Below, in pieces: positions 7,825 through 16,222 of a stretch of 64,000 nucleotides of DNA. Under the pieces are notes generated by a model. It saw only the letters and a program-made list of their open reading frames with translations. It had not been told where the DNA came from and searched no databases. The number at the start of each line of letters is the position of its first letter. Positions within the stretch are counted from its first letter, which is position 1. The translations under genes were made by a program, and so were the position numbers. The DNA is from Chitinophaga filiformis (GTDB lineage Bacteria > Bacteroidota > Bacteroidia > Chitinophagales > Chitinophagaceae), in NCBI RefSeq assembly GCF_021646545.1, contig NZ_JAKIRP010000012.1, positions 1 through 64,000 of the forward strand, written 5' to 3'.

Positions 7825-8403
7825 ATGTACGAGCCGCTTTTTGACTATATAGAACGTTATGCCAAGGCAAGCATTACAGAAGATGAAAAAGACATCATCA
7901 GGTCTTCATTTGAACCTAAAAGGCTCAGAAAAAAACAATATTTAGTTGAAGAAGGAAAGGTTTGTCTGTATACAGGGTTCATCCTGAAGGGAGCCTTGCG
8001 TCAATACAGTGTGGATGACACCGGCATGGAGCATATACTTCAGTTAGCTATTGAAAACTGGTGGGTAGTAGATCGGCAAAGCTATATTAATCAGACGCCA
8101 TCGAGGTACTTTATCGAAGCCTGGGAAGATACAGCACTGTTGATCTTACCCCGGGCAAAACTTGACATTATTTTAGAACTGCCGGTTATACAATCCATGT
8201 TCTGGCAAATGAGCGAAAATAATCATATTGCCTTTCAGAAGCGTGTGGACGATACCATCAGCCTCAGCGCAATAAAACGCTATGAAAATTTTGAACGTTT
8301 ATATCCGGAGATCGTCCAACGATTTCCGCAGCACCAGATAGCCTCCTATCTTGGAATAGCCAGAGAAACCCTGAGCAGAATAAGGCGCCCTTCCTCCCGT
8401 TAA
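7825..8403 (+). CDS. Crp/Fnr family transcriptional regulator
   Basis: A 192-residue one-component regulator. A cyclic-nucleotide-binding-like beta barrel spans about residues 25-120 (VEEGKVCLYTGFILKGALRQY), followed by a long dimerisation helix and a short C-terminal HTH (QHQIASYLGIARETLSRIRR, about 170-189). It lacks the Cys cluster of FNR, so it is not an oxygen-sensing Fe-S protein. In Bacteroidota, such regulators commonly sit next to small hydrolase genes. An imperfect palindrome with half-sites TGATAA/TTATCA lies directly downstream, just before the promoter of the next gene, which makes that gene the likely target. Confidence 0.92.
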   Translation: MYEPLFDYIERYAKASITEDEKDIIRSSFEPKRLRKKQYLVEEGKVCLYTGFILKGALRQYSVDDTGMEHILQLAIENWWVVDRQSYINQTPSRYFIEAWEDTALLILPRAKLDIILELPVIQSMFWQMSENNHIAFQKRVDDTISLSAIKRYENFERLYPEIVQRFPQHQIASYLGIARETLSRIRRPSSR

Positions 8404-8433
8404 TTTTTCCTACCTCGTATCTTCAATTCTCTG

Positions 8434-8468
8434 TGATAATTGTCATCATCCGATTGTGACATTTATCA
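8434..8468. promoter_or_regulatory. Palindromic operator candidate (Crp/Fnr-like half-sites)
   Basis: TGATAATTGTCA (8434-8445) and TGACATTTATCA (8457-8468) are inverted copies matching at 11 of 12 positions around an 11-base spacer. It ends four bases before the -33 box at 8472. The position suits a regulator acting on the hydrolase gene at 8557. The TGATAA/TTATCA edges resemble Fnr-family sites. Binding by the adjacent Crp/Fnr protein is inferred. Confidence 0.55.
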
Positions 8469-8471
8469 TCG

Positions 8472-8500
8472 TTTGCAGCTCTTTCAGCAATGTAACTTTG
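8472..8500 (+). promoter_or_regulatory. Promoter of the YcaC-like hydrolase gene
   Basis: TTTG (8472-8475), a spacer of 17 bases and TAACTTTG (8493-8500) match the Bacteroidota consensus. The predicted transcript would have a leader of about 50 bases before ATG 8557. Confidence 0.65.
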
Positions 8501-8556
8501 CTTCATAAGTTCAAAGAAAACATCGTTTAAAACTTATCGAAAGCAAAACATAAATT

Positions 8557-9153
8557 ATGAAAAAGTTCAAAATTGAAGATACAGTGATGCTACTGATCGA
8601 CCACCAGGAAGGTACCATTAATTTCTCCGCCAACAGGTCTCATGAAGAGATCATATCCCGTGCACGTACCCTGGCAAGAGTTGCCAGAGATCTGAATATA
8701 CCGGTTGTGCTGACCTCCAGCCAGGAAGACCTGGCACAGGGGCCACTACTAAAAGATATGGAGGAAATTTTGCCCCAGCAATTTTCAAACCGTGTGAAAA
8801 GACAGGGCATTACGAATGCGTGGGAAGACGACGCATTCAAGGCGGCTGTACTTAAAGCTGCAGACGGGAGAAAAAATATAGTAATGGCCGGCCTCACCAA
8901 TGACGTATGTATTGTTTGGCCTTCCATTTCCATGGTGGAAGACGGTTTTGATGTGCAGGTTGTAATTGACGGAGGAGGTGCACCAAGCCAGATTGCTGAG
9001 GATATAGCCAGACATACCTGGGAAAGCCATGGTGTACGTACCACCACTATCAGCCAGTTTATTTCAGAACTGGTACACAGCTGGGCCACACCGGAAGGTG
9101 AGAAGGTGAAACCTGTTCTTTTTGAGGAAATTTATTCCAAATTGTTTAAGTAA
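8557..9153 (+). CDS. Isochorismatase-family cysteine hydrolase (YcaC-like)
   Basis: A 198-residue cysteine hydrolase of the isochorismatase superfamily, nearest to YcaC. The catalytic triad is visible as Asp15 (LLIDHQEG), Lys81 (SNRVKRQGI) and Cys118 (LTNDVCIVWP), at nearly the same positions as in YcaC. Family members hydrolyse C-N or ester bonds of small metabolites; the YcaC substrate itself is uncertain. The enzyme is cytosolic with no signal peptide. It has its own promoter and a palindromic operator candidate upstream, and a pirin gene 48 bases downstream, probably cotranscribed through a weak stem-loop. Confidence 0.9.
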   Translation: MKKFKIEDTVMLLIDHQEGTINFSANRSHEEIISRARTLARVARDLNIPVVLTSSQEDLAQGPLLKDMEEILPQQFSNRVKRQGITNAWEDDAFKAAVLKAADGRKNIVMAGLTNDVCIVWPSISMVEDGFDVQVVIDGGGAPSQIAEDIARHTWESHGVRTTTISQFISELVHSWATPEGEKVKPVLFEEIYSKLFK

Positions 9154-9159
9154 TACAGC

Positions 9160-9186
9160 AGCAGTGTCGGCGGTACCGGCACTGCT
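9160..9186 (+). terminator. Intercistronic stem-loop
   Basis: Arms agcagtgtcgg (9160-9170) and ccggcactgct (9176-9186) pair with a single G-T wobble around a 5-base loop. No T-run follows, so it may be an mRNA-stabilising or attenuating hairpin between the hydrolase and pirin genes. Confidence 0.45.
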
Positions 9187-9201
9187 TAATACTATCTCGT
9201 T

Positions 9202-9942
9202 ATGTTACAGAAAATAACACATGATGCTTTTAAAAGCCACGGCTCTATTCAGATACTCTATCCTGGCCTGGCAATGTCCGGCCAGGATTCAGGCATAGGT
9301 AGCATTGGCCGGATAGACCATGCTTCAGTACATGGCAGACAGCATATCGGCATGCACCCGCATATTAACGACGAGATCCTTTCTTACTTCAGGGCCGGAA
9401 AGGTCGAGCATATCGACTCGGAGGGCTATAAAGATACTATTGGAGGCACACGCCTGATGCTGATGAAAGCAGGAAAAAGCTTTTATCATGAAGAGTATAT
9501 CGATGGCCAGGACGAACCATTTGAAGGCTTGCAGATATTTATAAGGCCCGGCGAGAAAGACCTGCCTCCTGAGGTGATCTTTCAGGATCTCAAACAGCAT
9601 GACAGTGAAAACCAATGGCGGCTGCTGGCCTCACCTGCATTTGAGACAGCTCTTCACTTCAGCAGTCAGACCTGGTTGTACGATGTAAAATTAACGGCTC
9701 ACAAAGCCTTAGCTTTACCAGCCTTGCCCGGGACGGCACTTACTGCGCTGTTATATGTGTATCAGGGCTCAGTTAGGGTAAACAATGACACTGTACTCGA
9801 TAAAAGAGAGGCGCTGGTTCTGAAAAATGAAGTCATTTCTATTCAATCAGACAAGGGAGCTGAATTGGTGCTGTTCCTCACCGATGAAAATGCACCCATT
9901 TTTAAAGACGGTATGTACAGCGGTAACAAAGGAAATACTTAA
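9202..9942 (+). CDS. Pirin family protein
   Basis: A 246-residue bicupin of the pirin family. The N-terminal cupin carries the metal-binding block HIGMHPHINDEIL followed by GKVEH (about residues 48-70), and a conserved G-T-R-L-M-x-A strand (GGTRLMLMKAGKSFYHEE) follows. The second cupin (about 140-240) is degenerate, as usual. Characterised pirins such as YhhW dioxygenate quercetin; other members have regulatory roles. It follows the YcaC-like hydrolase and is probably in the same stress-responsive unit. Confidence 0.9.
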   Translation: MLQKITHDAFKSHGSIQILYPGLAMSGQDSGIGSIGRIDHASVHGRQHIGMHPHINDEILSYFRAGKVEHIDSEGYKDTIGGTRLMLMKAGKSFYHEEYIDGQDEPFEGLQIFIRPGEKDLPPEVIFQDLKQHDSENQWRLLASPAFETALHFSSQTWLYDVKLTAHKALALPALPGTALTALLYVYQGSVRVNNDTVLDKREALVLKNEVISIQSDKGAELVLFLTDENAPIFKDGMYSGNKGNT

Positions 9943-9986
9943 TTGATAACACATGTTTAGTATAACAACAGAACAACCTCAAAGCA

Positions 9987-10778
9987 CTAATATCCAAGCA
10001 GCGGCGCATACTCCGCATCAATCTGAAAGTTCCTTACACCCGCCGCTTTCAGGCGTTCTGCCTGCGCAGCAGCCTGGGATGCAGCATCCGCGCCATGAAA
10101 CGCCCAGGCATTGATCACACCTACAACAAGTATATCGTGGCGACTGGCCCAGTCATTGTCGTCTTTACTGATATTGTCTGAAAAGAGATAGTAATTTGAA
10201 GATTTATAATAAGCCCTGCGCATGTTATCCTCCAGCTGCTGACGGGTACAACTGAGCTTAATCTTTCCTGTAAAAAATTCGGTAGATTCATCCGTGCCGA
10301 TCATCAACGCACTACTATACAGATCATACTTCTTCAACAGTGAGATCAATCGCATCCATACAACAGTATCGTTACCACTTAGCTTATTATCGATCATTAC
10401 GCCAAGCTTTCCCTTGCAATGCCGTAGAACCTCTTCCAATTTCAATACCCGGTAACCATTTGCATTGCGCAGTTTAGACACGGCTTCCCAGGTCATGGAA
10501 GACACAGGAGCATCCAATCCGAAAGAGTTTTTGAAGGTCTTATCATGATGGGTCACCAGTACACTGTCTTTGGTCATACGCAGGTCAATCTCCACCATCC
10601 AGTAACCTTTCTTAATGGCTTTGTTAAGCGCCTGCAGGCTATTCTGGTCGGTGGTACTATCAACGATACCACCACGGTGCGCAATCAAACGGAAGTTTGT
10701 TCTAGCAGATTGTGCATGGGAAGAAATACCGGCCAGTAACAGGTTACTAAATAGAATAGATACTATTAATTTTTTCAT
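9987..10778 (-). CDS. Glycerophosphodiester phosphodiesterase family protein
   Basis: A 263-residue secreted GDPD-type phosphodiesterase. A signal peptide (MKKLIVSILFSNLLLAGISSHAQ, cleavage near residue 23) precedes a TIM barrel. The catalytic residues are visible as His34-Arg35 (LIAHRGG), Glu63 and Asp65 (VEIDLRMT) and His77/His78 (VTHHDK). The enzyme would hydrolyse glycerophosphodiesters to glycerol 3-phosphate and an alcohol in the periplasm, supplying phosphate or glycerol. The C-terminal half is shorter than in GlpQ. The open frame extends to a TTG at 10784; ATG 10778 is preferred because it starts the signal peptide. Confidence 0.9.
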   Translation of the reverse strand: MKKLIVSILFSNLLLAGISSHAQSARTNFRLIAHRGGIVDSTTDQNSLQALNKAIKKGYWMVEIDLRMTKDSVLVTHHDKTFKNSFGLDAPVSSMTWEAVSKLRNANGYRVLKLEEVLRHCKGKLGVMIDNKLSGNDTVVWMRLISLLKKYDLYSSALMIGTDESTEFFTGKIKLSCTRQQLEDNMRRAYYKSSNYYLFSDNISKDDNDWASRHDILVVGVINAWAFHGADAASQAAAQAERLKAAGVRNFQIDAEYAPLLGY

Positions 10779-10896
10779 GTGCAATGCTTAAACCATCCTT
10801 GATGTTGCATTAAAGTTGTAATATTTTTCTCGCCATGCAAAATTAAGTGCAGCAATTACCTGTTATATTTTCGTTCCCTGTTCAATTCCTGTGGAA

Positions 10897-10924
10897 AATT
10901 AACCTGCGCAGCAGCAGGTTAATT
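10897..10924. repeat. 28-bp palindrome between divergent genes
   Basis: AATTAACCTGC (10897-10907) and GCAGGTTAATT (10914-10924) are perfect 11-bp inverted arms around gcagca. The genes on either side diverge, so a terminator is not expected. It could be an operator or the end of an unannotated small RNA. Confidence 0.6.
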
Positions 10925-10996
10925 AGACAGGATTGACCTTCTAAAAACACCACACATGTAAATAAAATACTATATTGCCGGCCAAAATTCAAGGCA

Positions 10997-11548
10997 ATGG
11001 AAAAACTATTGGCGAAAAAAGGGATAGAATTTCTATCGTATACTGATGAAGAAGGCTCTCAGATAAGCTACGCCTTCACAAACAACATGCTGAAACAGGG
11101 TATTATTGTCGTTTTGTCTGAATGGCAATATGAGCCCGACGAGGAAGAGGAAGAATCCGAAGAGTGGGAAGAAACAGTTGAGACAAACGGAGAAGAACAG
11201 GAGGCCTGGGAAGAAGAAGCGACAGAGGATAGTGAAGCTGCACCGGAGTCCCTTTTTGAAACAACAGTTTCAGTAATATTAACTAAAGGCGGCGTTTCTT
11301 ACGAATTCGGTATTTATGCCGATGACCGTGCAGTTGTACCGGTTATTTTCCTTTATAGAGTGATTCTTGACCTGGTGGACATTATTTCAGGCAGTGATGC
11401 CGACAGCCTGCTGGAAGTGCTCGAATCGGTTTCTACAACAGTTAGCTCCTCTGATGATTATGCGGATGATCCTGAAACAAAGAGCCAGGTATATAATCTG
11501 ACTGTTGAACATGTGGAAAAAGCAGCGCGTTTATTAGCGGAAAAATAA
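10997..11548 (+). CDS. Acidic hypothetical protein
   Basis: A 183-residue cytosolic protein without a recognised domain. Residues 1-42 and 90-183 look like two parts of one alpha/beta fold (for example QGIIVVLSEW and TTVSVILTKGGVSYEFGIYADD). They are separated by an extremely acidic, low-complexity insertion of about 45 residues (PDEEEEESEEWEETVE and continuing). Such tails bind basic partners or keep proteins soluble, but this is inference. The gene is preceded by the divergent intergenic region with a 28-bp palindrome. No operon partner is on the same strand. Confidence 0.75.
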   Translation: MEKLLAKKGIEFLSYTDEEGSQISYAFTNNMLKQGIIVVLSEWQYEPDEEEEESEEWEETVETNGEEQEAWEEEATEDSEAAPESLFETTVSVILTKGGVSYEFGIYADDRAVVPVIFLYRVILDLVDIISGSDADSLLEVLESVSTTVSSSDDYADDPETKSQVYNLTVEHVEKAARLLAEK

Positions 11549-11696
11549 TATTTGGAAAGGGTTTGAGAGGCCCAGCTATTTTTGCTAAAACTGCTTGTCA
11601 GGTAGCGGGCATGTTACCTTTTCAAAACTGAAATAAAGGCAGTGTCGGCATTAATTATAGGCCAAACAAGCAGTCTTTATGAGTCCCACATTAAAA

Positions 11697-11726
11697 GTGA
11701 AAGCCTGGTTAATGCCAGGCTTTCAC
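11697..11726 (-). terminator. Hairpin terminator of the SGNH hydrolase gene
   Basis: gtgaaagcctgg and ccaggctttcac form a perfect 12-bp stem with loop ttaatg, 22 bases after the minus-strand stop at 11749. On the minus strand it is followed by TTTTAATG. Confidence 0.75.
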
Positions 11727-11748
11727 TACGATTAATATTCTTATCTCC

Positions 11749-13500
11749 CTATCTCTTCAATATCCCACTCAACTGCTCACCTAACACCTCATACCCCTTT
11801 TCATTCGGATGTAATCCATCCCCTGTGAACAATGCATCATTCAACGCATTCCCATTCATGAAATTTTTCGAAAGATCGAAAAACTTATACCCATTCGCCA
11901 TTGCCATCGCCTTTATTTTGGGATTTATTGTCAAGACCCGTTGCAGCATATCTCTGCGGGGAAGGATACCACCTACAAAAATGGTAGCCTGCGGTTTCCT
12001 GTATCTGATTTGTTGTAGCAGGAAGGTTAGCCCTTTTACAATGTCCTCGTCGGAATTCAGTCCCAGGTTGTTGGTACCGATCATGAGCACGATCTTATTT
12101 CCTTTAAAATGGTCCAGTTCTCCATGATACACCCGCCAGAGCACGTTTTCTACCCTATCCCAGCCAAAGCCGGCATTCTGTACCCGCAGGGGCGTCATAT
12201 ACTGTTGCCAGGCTGATTCTCCGCGGTCAGCCACTTTCTCTCCTTTAGGCAGGCCGCCCCAATAGTTGATAATGGAATTGCCAAAAATGATTGCCTGCGG
12301 GTTATTCATTTCAATATTGGCGATGACCTCTTCATGCCGTTTCCTCCAGTCGTAGCCATCGCGGTATTGTTCAACAGGATATTGCGTTGTAAGGTCGCCG
12401 GTAGGTTCGTGTAATATCTCACGTATCTTCTTCTCATATGCCGTAGCATATTGCATCATGCCATAATCATTGGGATGTGTACCGTCCGTGGTACTGTTAA
12501 TGTCAAAGTTGATCTCTTTCTCTGTTAGCATGTACAGTTCCTTCACGCCATTTTTCTTCAGCTCGTTGAATATCTCTGTGATAGTACGGCTGGCTTCGTG
12601 ATAGGCATTGACAACAGCAGTATCCATGCCTAAAGGCATGTTCCCGGCTGCATGTTCTGCCAGTAAAATGGGCACACCAGGATGTTGTTCGCGCAGCTTA
12701 TTTATGCCGTAAATCAGGCGCTGCCGGATCGTGTCTGCCGGATAAGATTTTTTACTAACAAGATTGGGCATGCAATCGAGTATATAGAGCTTCGCATCCA
12801 CACCTGCTATCAGATCAAAGATGGGTGCGTCGAAACGGCCATTTCCACTAAAGCCCAGATTGATCACTTTCCGGCTTAACTTTCGCTCCAGTATATTCGT
12901 CCATGCCATGCCTGCCCGTGAAGCCACTGCTCCCTGCATAATGGATGTGCCGTATGCTACAATTGGTTTGTCCTTATGAGCATGGGTATATTCAAAGCTT
13001 TGTCCCCCGGGCACACCTACAGAGATCCATTGTAAACTTGCGTATAAGGGCAGGTACAGGTAGAAGTCAGCCGGTGCGCTTGCGGCAATGTTAAGATTCC
13101 GATACTCATATACGCAGGTATCACCAAAAGAATATTTTGCAGGCGGAGACCAGTTCCAGCCACCATGCATGTCTTTTCCGTACAAGTCTACCCCACTTAC
13201 ACCAGTAGCAGGCATGTGTGGCAGCGCGTAGTTTTTTCCCGCCACTATATATTTTACAATAAAAGTACGGGCAGTAGTTTTGAAATGAAGATATTCGCCG
13301 GCACTACTTATTGACTGCTTCCACACACCAGCGGTTACTTTCCCTTCCAATCTTGCGGGCAGGCGATAAAAGATATGGCCAGTATCCTGCTCGCAAACGC
13401 CGATCGTCCATCTGGCTTCATGCCAGTCATAACTGGTTTGTGCATAGATCTTTGCTTCAACGCAAATAAGGCCCAGCAGGAAAAGTAAGTTTTTAAGCAT
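11749..13500 (-). CDS. Secreted double-domain SGNH/GDSL hydrolase
   Basis: A 583-residue exported esterase-like protein. A signal peptide starts at ATG 13500 (MLKNLLFLLGLICVEAKIYA); the frame extends 15 codons further but lacks sense as a signal. A beta-sandwich N-terminal domain (about 20-160) is followed by one SGNH domain with block I as AYGTSIMQG, a Gly block GFSGNG and block V DGTHPND. A second SGNH domain in the last 200 residues has IIFGNSIINYWGG, the block III MIGTNNLG and DGLHPNEKGY. Family members deacetylate polysaccharides or lipids. Two catalytic domains in one chain may act on different acyl groups of one glycan. A terminator follows. Confidence 0.88.
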   Translation of the reverse strand: MLKNLLFLLGLICVEAKIYAQTSYDWHEARWTIGVCEQDTGHIFYRLPARLEGKVTAGVWKQSISSAGEYLHFKTTARTFIVKYIVAGKNYALPHMPATGVSGVDLYGKDMHGGWNWSPPAKYSFGDTCVYEYRNLNIAASAPADFYLYLPLYASLQWISVGVPGGQSFEYTHAHKDKPIVAYGTSIMQGAVASRAGMAWTNILERKLSRKVINLGFSGNGRFDAPIFDLIAGVDAKLYILDCMPNLVSKKSYPADTIRQRLIYGINKLREQHPGVPILLAEHAAGNMPLGMDTAVVNAYHEASRTITEIFNELKKNGVKELYMLTEKEINFDINSTTDGTHPNDYGMMQYATAYEKKIREILHEPTGDLTTQYPVEQYRDGYDWRKRHEEVIANIEMNNPQAIIFGNSIINYWGGLPKGEKVADRGESAWQQYMTPLRVQNAGFGWDRVENVLWRVYHGELDHFKGNKIVLMIGTNNLGLNSDEDIVKGLTFLLQQIRYRKPQATIFVGGILPRRDMLQRVLTINPKIKAMAMANGYKFFDLSKNFMNGNALNDALFTGDGLHPNEKGYEVLGEQLSGILKR

Positions 13501-13767
13501 GATATACTGATTAGTTGCTTCAATTGAACAGGTGGGATGCAGCATTTTATCTCCTGTTCAAACAAAATAACTCAAAAAAATCAACTCTCATATACCATCA
13601 CTTAAAACGCTGAATAGGACAAAAGCTGGTTTGATCTTTTCTGGCAGCCGCTCCGCTGGAAAAGGCTTACATAAACGAAAATGCCAGACAGCCTAAACCC
13701 TGCCCGGCATTTTACTTTTCCACCTTTCTTAGTCACCACAGTGATATTCTATCTATTCTCACCAATC

Positions 13768-14397
13768 CTATCTATTGATCAGTTCTTCTATATTTCCCTG
13801 TGCAGCAGTCAACGCGGCCGACGAAGCTTCTTCACCATGAGCTGCACCATTCAATAAAACTACTTCTACATCCTGAATACCCATGATACGAAATACGGTT
13901 TTCAGATAATTCGTCTGAAAATTCATGTGTTCAAAATACTCTCCCGGTTCATAACCTTTGTTTCCACGTACGAGTAATAAGAAAGCCTTCTTATTTTTCA
14001 AAAGTCCGGTGTACGGATCAGGTTTTCCCGGCTCGATCAGTACCGTTTCATTTACACGAAGCACCTGGTCTATGTAGGCCTTCAGGGCGCTTGGAATGGA
14101 CCAGTTATACATTGGTGTGCTTAAAACAATAATATCTGCCTCCTTCAACTCGCTAATCAATGTATCACTCACGCTGAGTGCAGCTACATCTTCTTCTGTA
14201 CGTAAGTGCGCAGGTTTAAAAGCCCCTGCTATCCACGCTTCAGACACATGCGGGATATTCTCTTGTCCTACTTCACGATGTACTACGCTATCTTCCGGAT
14301 GCTTCTGCTTCCATTTTCCAACGAATATTGCTGCCAAAATCCTGCTGAAAGACCTGTCCTGTCTTGCGCTTGCGTTAATGACCAGTACTTTACTCAT
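13768..14397 (-). CDS. azoR: FMN-dependent NADH-azoreductase
   Basis: A 209-residue flavodoxin-like quinone/azo reductase of the AzoR family. The FMN phosphate-binding loop is INASARQDRSFSR (about 6-18). The STPMYNWSIPSALKAYID block and the GYEPGEYFEHMNFQ region are the classic AzoR signatures for FMN and substrate binding. It would use NADH to reduce quinones or azo compounds by two electrons, protecting against thiol or electrophile stress. The open frame reaches 14460, but the first 21 codons are Lys/Arg-rich and atypical; ATG 14397 gives the family N-terminus MSKVLVINASA. It diverges from a MocR-type regulator gene, its probable controller. Confidence 0.9.
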   Translation of the reverse strand: MSKVLVINASARQDRSFSRILAAIFVGKWKQKHPEDSVVHREVGQENIPHVSEAWIAGAFKPAHLRTEEDVAALSVSDTLISELKEADIIVLSTPMYNWSIPSALKAYIDQVLRVNETVLIEPGKPDPYTGLLKNKKAFLLLVRGNKGYEPGEYFEHMNFQTNYLKTVFRIMGIQDVEVVLLNGAAHGEEASSAALTAAQGNIEELINR

Positions 14398-14651
14398 ATT
14401 CCTGCTATTTTTGTAAGATTTATATTTTCGAAATCGTTTTCTTCTTACCTGTTTTTTCATTTCACGGAAACAAATGTATTACGGCCTGCAATATATAAGA
14501 GGTACCAGAAGTGTATACCCAGGTAGTCCAGCAGATACTGCGTTTCATGAAACCATTTTTGAACGTGCGTTTAACTACATTTCGCCATTTTGATTTCATT
14601 TAGTCCCTGCCTATCTTCGGCCTGTGCAACGTGACAGATAAATTTTCAGCT

Positions 14652-16130
14652 ATGCTTCCGTACAAGAATCTCATCCTTATAGATAAAAAAAGTAGTGTAG
14701 CAGTATACAGGCAGCTTGCGCTTCAATTCATCAACCTGATCCAGGAGGGAAAACTTCTGCCCGGCACTGAATTGCCCAGCACCCGTACGCTGGCAAACGA
14801 CCTGCAATTGCACAGGAAGACTATCATGGCTGCCTATAATGCCCTGGTAACGGAAGACTGGGTAGACAATCTGCCACGCAAAGGTTACGCGGTGTCGCCC
14901 CGTTTACCGGTGATCAAACCCAGGTCGTATAATACAAACAGATTGAGCGCATATAAAGGGATCAGTGGGTTCAGCTACGAAAAACTGGAAACGGTATTTT
15001 ATCCTTCAGTATCTCTTGCTAAATCGCACATCGTTGTAAATGATGGTTTCCCTGATATTTCCATTCTTCCGACAGAAGCTATATTAAAGGAATACAGAAG
15101 TGTACTGGAGCATGCTACGCTGAACAGGATCGGCACAGAATGGAATGCGGAAGGTTCACCCGATTTCAGGAAGTCGCTGTGTAGCTTCCTCAACCAGACA
15201 CGGGGAATGGACATTGGTCTGGAAAACCTGCTTACTTCCCGCGGCGCACAAATGGCAATTTATGTTGCCGCATCATTGATCATCCAACCGGGCGATAAAG
15301 TAGTGGTCAGTGATCCCAGCTATATACTCGCTGATACGCTATTTGAACAACTTGGCGCACAACTCATCCGCGTGCCGATGGATGAAGATGGCATGTGTAC
15401 TGAACCATTGGAAGAGATCCTCAAAAACAATGACGTGCGCTTGTTGTATGTTATTCCGCATCACCATCATCCCACTACTGTTACGTTGAGCGCCCAACGG
15501 AGGAATCACTTGCTGCAGCTGATAAAAGCCTATGATCTTGCTGTCATTGAAGATGATTACGATTATGATTTCCAATTCCAGTATGATCCCTATTTACCTT
15601 TGGCAAGTGGAGATCATGGAGGAAAGATCATCTATATCGGATCACTTACGAAAGTGCTGGGTACTCCTTTCCGTTTTGGATACATGATCGCCACACGGGA
15701 ATTTATACAGTCCGCAGCTAAATTGAGAGCGTTGATCGATCTGAGAGGAGAAGTGCTCATGGAACAAACTATTGCAGGTCTTATAAACAGCGGGGAACTC
15801 GCACGACATATAAAGAAGGCGAACAAGTTATATGCACAGCGTTGTGATGTGTTATCTGATCTGATCAGCGATCAGTTAAGTGATGTTGTCGATTTCACGA
15901 AGCCAACCGGTGGTATGGCTCTGTGGTTAAGGTTTAAACCAGCTTACCCTTTATCTATGATAATTAAGAAAGCCGGTACTATGGGAATGGCTTTTACAGG
16001 CAGTGTCTACAATGAGGAGATAAATGGCAGGCTCAATGCATGCAGGTTTGGCTTTGCTTCTCTGCAGGAAGAAGAAATGAAAGAAGCTGTTCGTATTTTA
16101 AGAAAAGCCGCAGACAGCCTGGGGAAATAA
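14652..16130 (+). CDS. MocR/PdxR-type GntR regulator with aminotransferase domain
   Basis: A 492-residue chimeric regulator. An N-terminal GntR winged helix (about 15-75: VYRQLALQFINLIQEGKL and LPSTRTLANDLQLHRKTI) is joined to a class I aminotransferase-like domain (about 110-490). The PLP-binding lysine lies in YIGSLTKVLGTPFRFGYM, with an upstream Asp in VIEDDYDYDF. Such MocR proteins sense PLP or amino-acid adducts and activate or repress adjacent genes. It is divergent from azoR across a 255-base region, which probably holds shared operators. A GTG at 14631 could add seven residues; ATG 14652 gives the usual LPYKNLI start. Confidence 0.92.
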   Translation: MLPYKNLILIDKKSSVAVYRQLALQFINLIQEGKLLPGTELPSTRTLANDLQLHRKTIMAAYNALVTEDWVDNLPRKGYAVSPRLPVIKPRSYNTNRLSAYKGISGFSYEKLETVFYPSVSLAKSHIVVNDGFPDISILPTEAILKEYRSVLEHATLNRIGTEWNAEGSPDFRKSLCSFLNQTRGMDIGLENLLTSRGAQMAIYVAASLIIQPGDKVVVSDPSYILADTLFEQLGAQLIRVPMDEDGMCTEPLEEILKNNDVRLLYVIPHHHHPTTVTLSAQRRNHLLQLIKAYDLAVIEDDYDYDFQFQYDPYLPLASGDHGGKIIYIGSLTKVLGTPFRFGYMIATREFIQSAAKLRALIDLRGEVLMEQTIAGLINSGELARHIKKANKLYAQRCDVLSDLISDQLSDVVDFTKPTGGMALWLRFKPAYPLSMIIKKAGTMGMAFTGSVYNEEINGRLNACRFGFASLQEEEMKEAVRILRKAADSLGK

Positions 16131-16222
16131 TTTTGGTGGTACACCCGATAATAATCATCTGGTCCCTGACACGCCTTGTCTGCGCTTTTAATTTTGCGTT
16201 GTAGCATTTAAAACAACGCCAT

